A stretch of DNA of 38,434 nucleotides from an uncultured Sneathia sp. (GCA_902494065.1 CABURZ010000003.1:1-38434), one strand, 5' to 3'. Positions 1-7,536 are shown, counted from the stretch's first letter. Notes: a model not told the origin generated them from the sequence alone. Numbers and translations: made by a program.

Positions 1-581
1 GTGCAGGAAGGGTTGTAACAGCACCTACATGTGGATCTTGTGGTATAATACCTGCTGTATTAGTTGCTATGGTAGAAGAATTTAAGATAGATAAGGATAA
101 AGCCCTAAAAGGACTTGCAATAGCAGGGTTAATAGGAGCATTAATTAAGAAAAATGCAACTGTAAGCGGAGCTGAAGGTGGTTGTCAAGCAGAAATAGGA
201 TCAGCTTGTTCAATGGCTAGTGCGATGGCTACATATTTTTTAGGTGGTAATGTAGATCAAATAGAATATGCAGCTGAAAGTGGAATGGAGCATGCATTAG
301 GATTAACTTGTGATCCTATAGGAGGATATGTAATAGTTCCTTGTATAGAAAGAAATGCAATATTTGCAGTTAAAGCATTGAATACTGCAAATTATGTAAT
401 GTCTGTTGAATCTGAACATATAATAAGTTTTGATGATGTTATAAAAACAATGGCAGAAACAGGAAAAGATTTAAGAGAAGGTTATCGTGAAACATCTACT
501 GGAGGATTAGCTAAATACTATGAAAAGCTACTTAAAATGCAACAAGAAGAAGGTTTAGAAGCTGGAGTTCCATTAGATTAA
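1..581 (+). CDS. sdaA: L-serine dehydratase (iron-sulfur L-serine ammonia-lyase), 3' part
   Basis: The reading frame is open from base 3, upstream of the first ATG at 69, so the gene enters from the left edge and only its C-terminal ~192 residues are present. The first visible residues read GRVVTAPTCGSCGIIPAVL, the conserved core of the alpha (catalytic) domain. Further conserved blocks are GGCQAEIGSACS, LTCDPIGGYVIVPCIERNA and YRETSTGGLA near the end. The cysteines in these blocks are those expected to hold the 4Fe-4S cluster. The enzyme deaminates L-serine to pyruvate and ammonia in the cytoplasm. The TCGSC form resembles the fused single-chain type, but the N-terminal beta domain lies outside the window, so a separate-subunit arrangement cannot be excluded. 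I see no hairpin terminator after the stop. Confidence 0.93.
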   Translation, partial: AGRVVTAPTCGSCGIIPAVLVAMVEEFKIDKDKALKGLAIAGLIGALIKKNATVSGAEGGCQAEIGSACSMASAMATYFLGGNVDQIEYAAESGMEHALGLTCDPIGGYVIVPCIERNAIFAVKALNTANYVMSVESEHIISFDDVIKTMAETGKDLREGYRETSTGGLAKYYEKLLKMQQEEGLEAGVPLD

Positions 582-619
582 AAATTGAAAAATAACTGAA
601 TAATAACTGAAAAGTAAAC

Positions 620-647
620 TTGACAGTACACGATAATAAGGTAATAT
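620..647 (+). promoter_or_regulatory. Promoter for the small-protein pair
   Basis: A perfect -35 box TTGACA (620-625) is followed after 16 bases by TAATAT (642-647). The start codon of the first small gene lies about 30 bases downstream. This suggests the pair is transcribed independently of the serine dehydratase gene. Confidence 0.6.
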
Positions 648-677
648 ACATTATAAAAAGTTGTGGGAGTTAATACG

Positions 678-878
678 ATGAAAAAGATTTTATGTTTAAC
701 AATAATTCCATGTTTATCTTATTCAGGAGAAGTAGGAAATTTCATATGTGGAGCCGTAGGGGGAAAAGTAGGAGATAAATTAGAAGATTATGGAAAAGAA
801 CAACCATCAAAACCAATAGGAGAATGTGATAATCCTTATCCATATACAGCAACTTGTGAACATGAAAAGGTAGATTAA
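678..878 (+). CDS. Small exported Cys-containing protein, unknown function
   Basis: A 66-residue protein starting MKKILCLTIIPCLSYSG, which looks like a short signal peptide. The ATG at 678 is preferred over the in-frame GTG at 663 because GGGAG lies about 8 bases upstream of it. The mature part has a glycine-rich stretch (ICGAVGGKVGDKL) and two more cysteines near the C-terminus (GEC, ATCEH), so a disulfide is possible. No lipobox is evident. It has its own promoter and is followed after one base by a small membrane protein gene, with a terminator after that. The pairing recalls small bacteriocin or toxin cassettes with a membrane partner, but I do not recognise the family and claim no function. 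Confidence 0.6.
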   Translation: MKKILCLTIIPCLSYSGEVGNFICGAVGGKVGDKLEDYGKEQPSKPIGECDNPYPYTATCEHEKVD

Positions 879-879
879 A

Positions 880-1068
880 ATGAATATTATTAAAGAATTT
901 GGATTATGGTTAGTATTATGGATTATAGCATATACAGTTATTAAATTTATTATGGATTTCTTATCATTAAAATTTACTTGTTGTAAAAATAAAAATATTA
1001 GATTACTTTTATGTGTATTAATAGTGGTATTAATTCATAATAGATTAAAGATATATGTAGGATTATAA
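880..1068 (+). CDS. Small membrane protein, unknown function
   Basis: A 62-residue protein with two strongly hydrophobic segments (about residues 8-27 and 42-55) separated by a polar, lysine- and cysteine-containing loop (TCCKNKN). It starts one base after the stop of the preceding small exported protein, with AAGG about 9 bases upstream as a plausible ribosome site. A hairpin terminator follows about 20 bases after the stop. The two genes therefore form a self-contained two-gene unit. A role as immunity or partner protein to the upstream peptide is only a guess from layout. Confidence 0.55.
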   Translation: MNIIKEFGLWLVLWIIAYTVIKFIMDFLSLKFTCCKNKNIRLLLCVLIVVLIHNRLKIYVGL

Positions 1069-1086
1069 GTATTAAATAAATGAAAC

Positions 1087-1125
1087 AAAGCCTAAATCCC
1101 TTATATATTGAGTTTTAGGCTTTTT
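1087..1125. terminator. Bidirectional terminator
   Basis: Arms AAAGCCTAAA (1087-1096) and TTTAGGCTTT (1114-1123) form a 10-bp stem followed by a T-run on the plus strand. The minus strand also reads into A/T runs. It lies between the small-gene pair and the convergent ATPase gene, so it can serve both. Confidence 0.8.
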
Positions 1126-1129
1126 CCAA

Positions 1130-2458
1130 TTACAAAAATTGAGTCATATAAAATGGTAAAAACGTTATGTCTTGTTCTTTTTTTAAATCTTTTATATGTA
1201 CTAAATATTTAGTATTTATCCTATCTGAATGTTTTTTTGAAAATTTATCTAATGAAGTATATTTTCTATAATTTGAAGATTTTACTTCTATGGGGTTAAT
1301 CTTATTTTTACTAGTTAATAAAAAATCTATTTCAAAAGTCCGTTTTTGTGTAGTATCATAATAGGCATGATAATATAGTTTATTTCCTTTAGCATAAAGT
1401 GTTTGTGCAACAATATTTTCATAAAGTATACCTAAATTTTTTGATAATTTATTACTCAACAATTTTTGGTAAATTACATTTTCAGTAAAATCTTTATCTT
1501 TAAACATTAAAGTAACCATAAGTCCAGTATCAGCTAAATAAATTTTAAATTTATCTAAATTTAAATTAGTTGTTAGTCCAACATCAGGATCGTTGGCATT
1601 ATATGTAAGTAATACTGTTTTTGAAGCTTTTAGTTCTGAAATTTTTTCAAGCAAATTAGAAGCTCGCTCATTTTTTAGCACACTTGAAACTTGATAACGT
1701 GTTGAATTTCTTGATAATTCAGCTGGGATAGCATCGAATAACATAGAAATTTTACCAGTTGGGTCTATTTTATAAAAATCATCTTCATATAGAGTTATAA
1801 TATCCCTTTTTACCTTATCAACCATTTTAAAATTGTTGGTTTCAATATATGTTTTAACGGCTTGTGGCATTCCTCCAACTAACATATATAGCCTAAATTT
1901 GCGAAGCATATTTCTGTTTTGTCCTTCTCCTAATGGTATTTTTTGCATAAAAGCTTTATACAATAACTTATTTGTTATTTCATCACCCACAGCCCACAAA
2001 AATTCTTCAAAATCCATAGGAAACATTTCTATTTTTGTTTCTTCACTAGGTATTAAAATATTATTTACATTCTTTCTTATTGAAATTAAAGATCCAGTTT
2101 CTATGTAGTCATATCTACCATCAGCAACTAATTTTTTTATTGCTTGTCTAGCAAGTGGATTAAATTGAACTTCATCAAAAACAATTAAAGAATTTCTTTC
2201 ATATAAATCGACAGCACATTGTAATTGAAGTTGTAAGAAAAAATAGTCTAAATTATTCATATCTTCAAATAAATCTTGAATATCTTTAGTCGCAAATGCA
2301 AAATCTATAATTATATATGACTTGTATTCATTTTTAGCAAATTCTTCTACAATAGTAGATTTTCCAACACGTCTTGCACCTTCAATAAGTAGAGCTGTTT
2401 TGCCTAAAGAAGTAGTTTTCCATTCAAGTAATTTTTCATATATTTTTCTTTTAAACAT
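1130..2458 (-). CDS. AAA_14 / DUF4143 family ATPase
   Basis: A 442-residue protein. The Walker A motif GARRVGKST is near residue 30 and a Walker B-like segment SLIVFDEVQ is near residue 95. The C-terminal part carries the DUF4143 nuclease-like core, with EIDFLL followed by PIEVKSS (a D...ExK pattern). The family is widespread, often mobile and poorly understood. I do not assign a substrate. The start ATG follows AAAGGGG on the minus strand. It is transcribed divergently from the decayed methyltransferase gene, and the promoter area between them carries three repeats of TGCGGATTTG. A second, clearly different member of the family lies at 35914-37152. Confidence 0.85.
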   Translation of the reverse strand: MFKRKIYEKLLEWKTTSLGKTALLIEGARRVGKSTIVEEFAKNEYKSYIIIDFAFATKDIQDLFEDMNNLDYFFLQLQLQCAVDLYERNSLIVFDEVQFNPLARQAIKKLVADGRYDYIETGSLISIRKNVNNILIPSEETKIEMFPMDFEEFLWAVGDEITNKLLYKAFMQKIPLGEGQNRNMLRKFRLYMLVGGMPQAVKTYIETNNFKMVDKVKRDIITLYEDDFYKIDPTGKISMLFDAIPAELSRNSTRYQVSSVLKNERASNLLEKISELKASKTVLLTYNANDPDVGLTTNLNLDKFKIYLADTGLMVTLMFKDKDFTENVIYQKLLSNKLSKNLGILYENIVAQTLYAKGNKLYYHAYYDTTQKRTFEIDFLLTSKNKINPIEVKSSNYRKYTSLDKFSKKHSDRINTKYLVHIKDLKKEQDITFLPFYMTQFL

Positions 2459-2477
2459 GTATATTCCCCTTTCAAAA

Positions 2478-2552
2478 CAAATCCGCAGTTTAATTTATAT
2501 CATTATACCACAAATCCGCAATAAAAAATATAGATTTTTCTGCAAATCCGCA
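2478..2552. repeat. Three direct repeats CAAATCCGCA in a divergent promoter
   Basis: Exact copies of CAAATCCGCA lie at 2478-2487, 2511-2520 and 2543-2552, with start-to-start distances of 33 and 32 bases, close to three helical turns. Copies two and three are extended by ATAAAA. Copy two directly abuts the extended -10 of the minus-strand ATPase promoter. Copy three lies just upstream of the plus-strand -35. The layout fits operators for a repressor or activator. I saw no further copies in the window. Confidence 0.7.
2502..2510 (-). promoter_or_regulatory. Extended -10 promoter of the ATPase gene
   Basis: On the minus strand this reads TGGTATAAT, an extended -10 (TGn plus TATAAT), 44 bases before the ATPase start. 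No good -35 is visible, which is usual for extended -10 promoters. The repeat at 2511-2520 touches its upstream edge. Confidence 0.6.
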
Positions 2553-2562
2553 ATAAAATTTT

Positions 2563-2590
2563 TTGTTTTTCAATTTAATTATGGTATAAT
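2563..2590 (+). promoter_or_regulatory. Promoter of the methyltransferase pseudogene
   Basis: TTGTTT (2563-2568), a 16-base spacer and TATAAT (2585-2590) preceded by TGG, giving an extended -10. GAGGAAG follows at 2603-2609, a good ribosome site for the TTG at 2618. Confidence 0.6.
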
Positions 2591-2617
2591 TTAATAAAAA
2601 TAGAGGAAGAAAAAAAG

Positions 2618-3702
2618 TTGGGTGGTAAAAGAAAAAATTCTGGAAGAAAAGAAAATTGAATAATATAAATAATATTATAGAAAGAGGAACATTTTCAAGT
2701 AAATGCTCCCATTTGTTGAATTTTGCAATTTCTGAGTATAAAAAAACAAATACTGTGAAGTTTATAGACTTGTTCGCAGGTCTTGGTGGAATTAGAATAG
2801 GATTTGAGAGTGCTTTTAATAAAATGGGATTAAAAACACAATGTGTATTTACATCAGAAAAAAAACATGCAATAAAAGCATATTCAGAAAATTTTAATAA
2901 TGAAAAAATATATGGAGATATTTCAAAAATAAAATCTAGTGAAATACCAAATGTTAGCAGGATTTCCTTGCCAACCATTTTCTTTTGCTGGAAATAGATT
3001 AGGATTTGAAGATACAAGAGGTACATTATTTTTTGAAATAGCGAGGATTTTAAAAGAAAAAAAGCCATATGGATTTTTATTAGAAAATGTTGAAGGTTTA
3101 TTAAATCATGACAAAGGAAAAACAATGTCATTAATACTTTCTTCCTTAAAAAATTTGGGTTATAAAGTAACATATAATTTAATTAATGCAGAGGAACACG
3201 GATTAGCTCAGAGTAGAAAAAGAGTGTATATAGTTGGGACGTTAATTAAAGAAATATCTTTAGAAAATTTTGAAAAAAAAACATGTAACTTTTAAAGATA
3301 TACAACAAAAAAATCAAGATATAATAAATACAGAATTTACACAAAAATTATTAGGTAAATATAGCTATAATGAGCTTTACGGGAAATCTATAAAGGATAA
3401 ACGTGGTGGAATAGAAAATATTCATTCGTGGGATATAGAATTAAAAGGAAAAGTAAGTGAAGGAATTGAATGAATGGACGGAATGCCTTTAACATTAAAA
3501 CAAATTCAATCCTTTATAACCTACAATAACATTGAATATTTATTGAAAGATTTAGTCGATAAAAAATACTTGGTATTAGAATATCCTAAAAAATTAGAAA
3601 ATGGGAAAAGAATATATGATAAAACAAAAGAAACCAGTAATAGAACAAATTTCAAATAGATTAGCATTAAGTTTTAAAGACTATATAATTAAAAAAATAT
3701 GA
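2618..3702 (+). pseudogene. Decayed cytosine-5 DNA methyltransferase
   Basis: C5-methyltransferase motifs are spread over four reading frames. Motif I FIDLFAGLGGIRIGFE is in the frame of 2656. The catalytic PCQ motif (AGFPCQPFSFAGNRLGFED), ENVEG and QSRKRVYIVG are in the frame of 2939. HSWDIELKGKVSE and MDGMPLTL are in the frame of 3270. A C-terminal QISNRLALSFKDYIIKKI is in the frame of 3628 and ends at 3702. Breaks occur near 2654 (one T short), near 2950 (small deletion before PCQ), in the A9 run at 3273-3281 (one A too many), at 3471-3473 (TGA where relatives, as I recall, have Trp) and near 3627. Segments also seem deleted around 3465 and 3627. TTG 2618 after GAGGAAG is the probable original start, giving a basic N-terminus GGKRKNSGRKE. 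No partner restriction enzyme is seen. Confidence 0.88.
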
Positions 3703-3803
3703 AAATGAGCTAGACACTTCTATGTATTTTTGGTTATAAAAATCATAGCAGGTATTTCTAATCCTAAATTGATAACATTTAGCTAGTATAATATAAATAA
3801 AAA

Positions 3804-3842
3804 AGTGTCAAATTAGCTAGAAAATTCTTGCTTTTTGACACT
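3804..3842 (-). terminator. Rho-independent terminator of the lipoprotein/antiporter operon
   Basis: Arms AGTGTCAAA (3804-3812) and TTTGACACT (3834-3842) form a 9-bp stem. Read on the minus strand it is followed by a run of six T. It lies just after the stop of the lipoprotein gene. Confidence 0.8.
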
Positions 3843-3851
3843 CTAAAATTT

Positions 3852-4256
3852 CTATTTTATTCTAAATTCATGAATTTTACCAGATTTATCTGTAAGTTTT
3901 ACACTTTCCCTAGTTATTTCAAATTTTTTGTTATAACGTAAAAGATCTAAAATTTCATGCTCTATTTTAGTAGCTTTTGGATCACCTGCAGCAAGAGTCA
4001 TATTTATACCGTGTGTAATTAATTTACCATCTTTAATTTCATATCTTGAATTAAAGAAATTTATTCCAGTATATCCGTACACGATATCTTTTTGAAATCC
4101 TAGTGTTATGCCTTTATAATCTTTATGCTCATATTCTTTTTTATCTAAGACTATTTTTTCTGTTGCTAAAATATTTTTGTCTATAGGTCTTTTTTCTATT
4201 CTGTTACATGATATGATTAAAGAAAAAAAGCAAGCTAAAATTAAAATTTTTTTCAT
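3852..4256 (-). CDS. Small lipoprotein, unknown function
   Basis: A 134-residue protein with a classic lipoprotein signal peptide. MKKILILACFFSLIISC ends in the lipobox IISC, so Cys17 would be lipidated after cleavage by signal peptidase II. The rest is a soluble, mixed alpha/beta-looking domain with no motif I recognise. A strong ribosome site AGGAGG lies just before the ATG, and the gene begins 8 bases after the antiporter gene, so the two are co-transcribed and end at the terminator at 3804-3842. Being anchored in the envelope beside an ion antiporter does not by itself show a shared job. Confidence 0.8.
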   Translation of the reverse strand: MKKILILACFFSLIISCNRIEKRPIDKNILATEKIVLDKKEYEHKDYKGITLGFQKDIVYGYTGINFFNSRYEIKDGKLITHGINMTLAAGDPKATKIEHEILDLLRYNKKFEITRESVKLTDKSGKIHEFRIK

Positions 4257-4264
4257 AATTCCTC

Positions 4265-5842
4265 CTAAATTTTTAATAAAATTATCCTATCATTAATGTT
4301 TAAATAAGTGTTACCATTTGGGATAATAATTTGCCCATTATTATCTTTTAAGCAAATTATCAATTCATTTTTATCTATATCTATATTTTTTAAATGCATA
4401 TTTGCCCATTTGTGATTGCTTGATATAGTAATTTCTACTAAATTTATACCAGTATCATCAAAATGAGATTGTCCTGCTAAAATTAGCGTATCGTTTTCTA
4501 ATATTATTGTATCTCCTCTTGGGACTATAGTCTTATTACCTCTTTCAATTTTTGCAATAATTACATTAAATGCTAACTGTAAGTCAGATAATTTTTTACC
4601 TATCCATTTAGAATTTTTTAAAATTTTTGTTTCTATGAAACCTAAATTTGTTTTATCTTGATAGTAATTAAATGTTTTAAGAACGGTATCGCTATTATCT
4701 AGCATGTCTAATTTTTTTGTAGCCAGTGGCATTATTAAACCTTGAAGTAGTGATGAAAAAAGACAAATAACAAAAACTATATGAAAAATATCAATGCTAA
4801 AATTTAAATTTGTATTAACTGCCATTATAGAAAAAGCGATGGCGGCTGCTCCTCTAATACCTGCAATTGAAATTAATGCTAATTGATTATTCTTTAACTT
4901 AAAAGGCTTCATTAGACTAAATACAACAACTGGTCTTGCGAAAAAAAGCATAAATAACATAATTAGAAGACCTGAAGGTATGTACCTTATTACCTCATAA
5001 ACATTTGATAAAAGTCCTAGTAAAAAGAATAGTGCAATTTGTGTAAGGCTTGTAAGACCATCATAAAAGAAAATTACATCTTTTTTTCCTACATACTCAA
5101 CATTTCCAATGTATATTCCTAGGATATATAAGGCTAAATATCCATTTGCTTGTATGATAGAGCAAAGTCCATAAGTTCCAAGCATAATTGCTGCTATATA
5201 TACACTAAATAAACCATCTTCATTTAATTTAAATATTTTTAAAGATTTAATAAATGCAAATCCTACACCAAATCCTATTAACACTCCAAAGAAAACTTGT
5301 TTAAATATTAAAAGTGGAACTGAAATGTTTTTTCCCAGCATAATTGATAAAAATATTACTGTTAGTGTATATGCTGTAGGGTCATTTGATCCGCTTTCTA
5401 TTTCAAGTAGTGGTGCTGTTGAATATTTTAAATTTAATTTTTTTGAAATTAATATGTTTGAAACGCAAGCATAGTCGGTAGATCCAACTATAGAACCTAA
5501 AAGTAAAGATTCAGTAAAATTGAAATGTAGAATGTAGTAACAAAATAGTCCAGTTAAAAGTGATGTACCAATAACACCAAAGCTTGCTAAAATAGAAGCT
5601 TTAAATGCAACTTTTTTACACATAGTCCAATTTGTACTAAACCCACCATAAAACATTATTACCATAAGTGAAAGGGTTGAAATTTTATCTACTATGTGAA
5701 AATCATTAAAATCAATTCCAAAATATGAAAATCCCATTCCAAGAAAAAGGAATAGTATAAGTGATGGAATTCCAGATTTATGCGATATCTTTATTGAAAA
5801 AAGAGCAAGTAGTAAAATTAATGTTATTAATAGTAAATTCAT
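4265..5842 (-). CDS. K+/H+ (or Na+/H+) antiporter, NhaP2/CvrA type with RCK_C domain
   Basis: A 525-residue protein. The first ~375 residues hold about a dozen hydrophobic segments of the CPA1 cation:proton antiporter fold, with the conserved ESGSNDPTAY segment (the ND ion-binding pair) near residue 150 and GIRGAAAIAFS near residue 335. A soluble tail from about residue 400 has the TrkA-C/RCK_C pattern (IERGNKTIVPRGDTIILENDTLILAG), typical of NhaP2/CvrA, where it gates the channel. It would exchange cytoplasmic K+ or Na+ for protons at the inner membrane. The gene follows rplS after 48 bases containing a terminator. No separate promoter is obvious there, so expression may depend on read-through. 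Confidence 0.87.
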   Translation of the reverse strand: MNLLLITLILLLALFSIKISHKSGIPSLILFLFLGMGFSYFGIDFNDFHIVDKISTLSLMVIMFYGGFSTNWTMCKKVAFKASILASFGVIGTSLLTGLFCYYILHFNFTESLLLGSIVGSTDYACVSNILISKKLNLKYSTAPLLEIESGSNDPTAYTLTVIFLSIMLGKNISVPLLIFKQVFFGVLIGFGVGFAFIKSLKIFKLNEDGLFSVYIAAIMLGTYGLCSIIQANGYLALYILGIYIGNVEYVGKKDVIFFYDGLTSLTQIALFFLLGLLSNVYEVIRYIPSGLLIMLFMLFFARPVVVFSLMKPFKLKNNQLALISIAGIRGAAAIAFSIMAVNTNLNFSIDIFHIVFVICLFSSLLQGLIMPLATKKLDMLDNSDTVLKTFNYYQDKTNLGFIETKILKNSKWIGKKLSDLQLAFNVIIAKIERGNKTIVPRGDTIILENDTLILAGQSHFDDTGINLVEITISSNHKWANMHLKNIDIDKNELIICLKDNNGQIIIPNGNTYLNINDRIILLKI

Positions 5843-5863
5843 TTTTCTCCTTTGTAAAAAAAA

Positions 5864-5884
5864 AGCTAAGCGAATAGCTTAGCT
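5864..5884 (-). terminator. Terminator after rplS
   Basis: Arms AGCTAAGC (5864-5871) and GCTTAGCT (5877-5884) with a 5-base loop. Read on the minus strand the stem is followed by eight T. It ends the rplS transcript in front of the antiporter gene. Confidence 0.88.
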
Positions 5885-5889
5885 CTTAT

Positions 5890-6246
5890 TTATTTTCTGA
5901 TTTCTTTTATACGAGCAGCTTTACCTGAAAGATTTCTTAAGTAGTAAAGTTTAGCTCTTCTAACTTTACCAATCTTCTTAACTTCAATCTTTTCGATAGA
6001 TGGAGAATTTAATGGTATTATTCTCTCAACTCCTATACCAGAAGAAACTTTTCTTACAGTGAAATTTTTTGCTATTCCTGTACCAGAAATTCTAATTATT
6101 ATTCCTTCGAATATTTGAATTCTTTCTTTATTTCCTTCAATAACTTTGTAATGAACAGCTACAGTATCTCCAGCTTTAAACATTTCTTTAGTAACGTCAG
6201 CTTTAAGATATTTGCTTTCTACAAGTTCAATTAATCTTTCTTTCAA
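5890..6246 (-). CDS. rplS: 50S ribosomal protein L19
   Basis: A 118-residue protein, the normal length for L19. Typical blocks are FKAGDTVAVHYKVIEGNKERIQIFEGI, the VRKVSSGIGVERIIPLNSP segment and VRRAKLYYLRNLSGKAARI at the C-terminus. L19 sits at the 30S-50S interface. The usual neighbours rpsP, rimM and trmD are absent here: the gene stands alone with its own promoter (6319-6347), a short leader with a small hairpin, and a strong terminator. Confidence 0.97.
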   Translation of the reverse strand: MKERLIELVESKYLKADVTKEMFKAGDTVAVHYKVIEGNKERIQIFEGIIIRISGTGIAKNFTVRKVSSGIGVERIIPLNSPSIEKIEVKKIGKVRRAKLYYLRNLSGKAARIKEIRK

Positions 6247-6297
6247 AAAATATACACTCCCTTCGTTATAAAACGTTCGTGGATAAAAATCTAGAGG

Positions 6298-6308
6298 ACC
6301 GTTTCGGT
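6298..6308 (-). promoter_or_regulatory. Small hairpin in the rplS leader
   Basis: ACCG-TTT-CGGT forms a 4-bp stem with a 3-base loop just after the predicted transcription start of rplS. The leader is about 65 nt long. L19 leaders are known regulatory RNAs in some bacteria, but I cannot match this one to that model. Confidence 0.3.
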
Positions 6309-6318
6309 ATTACAAATC

Positions 6319-6347
6319 ATAATAACACAAAAATGAAGAAAAATCAA
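6319..6347 (-). promoter_or_regulatory. rplS promoter
   Basis: On the minus strand TTGATT (6342-6347), a 17-base spacer and TATTAT (6319-6324). It lies about 70 bases upstream of the rplS start and downstream of the ompA terminator. Confidence 0.7.
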
Positions 6348-6361
6348 CAGAATTTTACATA

Positions 6362-6387
6362 AAAATAAAAAACCCTCCAAAGGAGGG
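6362..6387 (-). terminator. Terminator of the OmpA-family gene
   Basis: A GC-rich stem CCCTCC / GGAGGG (6373-6378 and 6382-6387) with an AAA loop, followed on the minus strand by six T and further T-rich sequence. It lies about 10 bases after the OmpA stop. Confidence 0.92.
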
Positions 6388-6396
6388 CGTGTATTA

Positions 6397-7431
6397 CTAT
6401 CTAACTATGTCGCTGAATAATAATTCAACACGTCTGTTTTTGTATCTACCAGGTCTATTCTTATTAGTTGCGATAGGACTTGTTTCTCCCTTACCACTTA
6501 CAGATTTAATAGTGTATTCACTCTTTAATCCGTATTTTTCTAATAATTTCTTGATTTCAGTAGCTCTTTTAACAGATAATTTTTGGTTGTATGCATTTGA
6601 TCCAGTTGAATCAGTGTGACCAACTATATCAATAGTACCTGCTTTGTAGAAGTCGTTTAATTGAGCTGTAATTTCAGCTAAATTCTTTTCTTCTTCCTTG
6701 TTAGGTTTTCTTCCATCAACCTTGAATCCGTAAATTATACATTTTTGTTCTTCAGTACTGCATGAAGCGTGAATTAATCCTTTAGTCTTAATAACTTTTG
6801 GACCTTCAACTGGAGCTTCAACTACAGTAGCAGGTGCTACAACTACAGGAGCTGGTTCTTCAATAACTAAAGGTTTAGCAACTTTGTAATCACCAAATCT
6901 AAATCCAACTCTTACTCCTACTTTGTGGTGGAAGTTGTTATCTGCTGGAGTGTATGCTCCATCGTATAATCCTTCAACTACAGCAGGACCTGCAGTAAAT
7001 CCTAATCCTAATCCGTAGTATACACCGCCTTTGCTGTCATTCTTTTTACCAACTACAGCACCACCAAATCTAGCTAATGCATAGATTGATGAGTTGTTGT
7101 CTTCACTCTTATGTAATTTAACTCTAGCTAATGCATATATAGGTGCAAAGTGATGTTCTTCTGTTGAATTATTATCAACTTTATATGTGTATCTAGCTTT
7201 AGTTACACCAAAGTTATATTCAAATCCAGCACCAAGATCAATTCTTCCTTTGTTGTAAGGAATAAATTCAGCACCTAATGTCCATCCGTTATCATCAACT
7301 TTATTTTGATCTTTTAAGTGTTTAACTACGTGATGACCTCTGTAAAAATCAAAACCTGTTTTTACGTCAGCTTCCCAAGCTAATGCACTAACTGATGATA
7401 AAGCTATTGCTAATAATGCGATTTTTTTCAT
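6397..7431 (-). CDS. OmpA-family outer-membrane protein
   Basis: A 344-residue protein in three parts. It has a signal peptide (MKKIALLAIALSSVSALA). An N-terminal region of about 175 residues with alternating beta-strand character fits an 8-stranded barrel. After a Pro/Ala/Val-rich linker (near EEPAPVVVAPATVVEAPVE) comes a C-terminal OmpA-like peptidoglycan-binding domain. That domain shows GHTDSTGSNAYNQKLSVKRA and ends with RPGRYKNRRVELLF, including the conserved Asp and Arg residues that hold diaminopimelate-type peptides. It would tie the outer membrane to the cell wall. AAAGGAGG precedes the ATG. It is a single-gene transcript with its own promoter and terminator, and probably abundant. 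Confidence 0.93.
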   Translation of the reverse strand: MKKIALLAIALSSVSALAWEADVKTGFDFYRGHHVVKHLKDQNKVDDNGWTLGAEFIPYNKGRIDLGAGFEYNFGVTKARYTYKVDNNSTEEHHFAPIYALARVKLHKSEDNNSSIYALARFGGAVVGKKNDSKGGVYYGLGLGFTAGPAVVEGLYDGAYTPADNNFHHKVGVRVGFRFGDYKVAKPLVIEEPAPVVVAPATVVEAPVEGPKVIKTKGLIHASCSTEEQKCIIYGFKVDGRKPNKEEEKNLAEITAQLNDFYKAGTIDIVGHTDSTGSNAYNQKLSVKRATEIKKLLEKYGLKSEYTIKSVSGKGETSPIATNKNRPGRYKNRRVELLFSDIVR

Positions 7432-7507
7432 CTGATGTTCCTCCTTTTTAGATTTTTTTGACTACTATATAATTACTATCTAAATGTACCTTAATACATC
7501 TATATAT

Positions 7508-7536
7508 AGTATAATGTATTATTAATAAAAATGCAA
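7508..7536 (-). promoter_or_regulatory. Promoter of the OmpA-family gene
   Basis: On the minus strand TTGCAT (7531-7536), a 17-base spacer and TATACT (7508-7513), about 75 bases upstream of the start codon. The rest of the 183-base gap to ppsA is AT-rich. A weak A/T palindrome at 7534-7548 overlaps the -35, and I see no convincing ppsA terminator. Confidence 0.65.

Noticed and set aside
2490..3173. A 227-codon minus-strand frame opposite the methyltransferase remnant
   Set aside because: It runs antisense to clear methyltransferase motifs. Its product is Phe/Leu-rich junk typical of reverse-read AT-rich DNA, and it lacks a ribosome site.
3471..3473. TGA read as tryptophan in this organism
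   Set aside because: TGA ends many intact genes here (for example the transporter ATPase, with a normal TGA overlap into uppP), so the standard code applies.
6389..6619. Plus-strand 76-codon frame overlapping the OmpA gene end
   Set aside because: It is antisense to the conserved OmpA C-terminal domain and begins within the terminator region.
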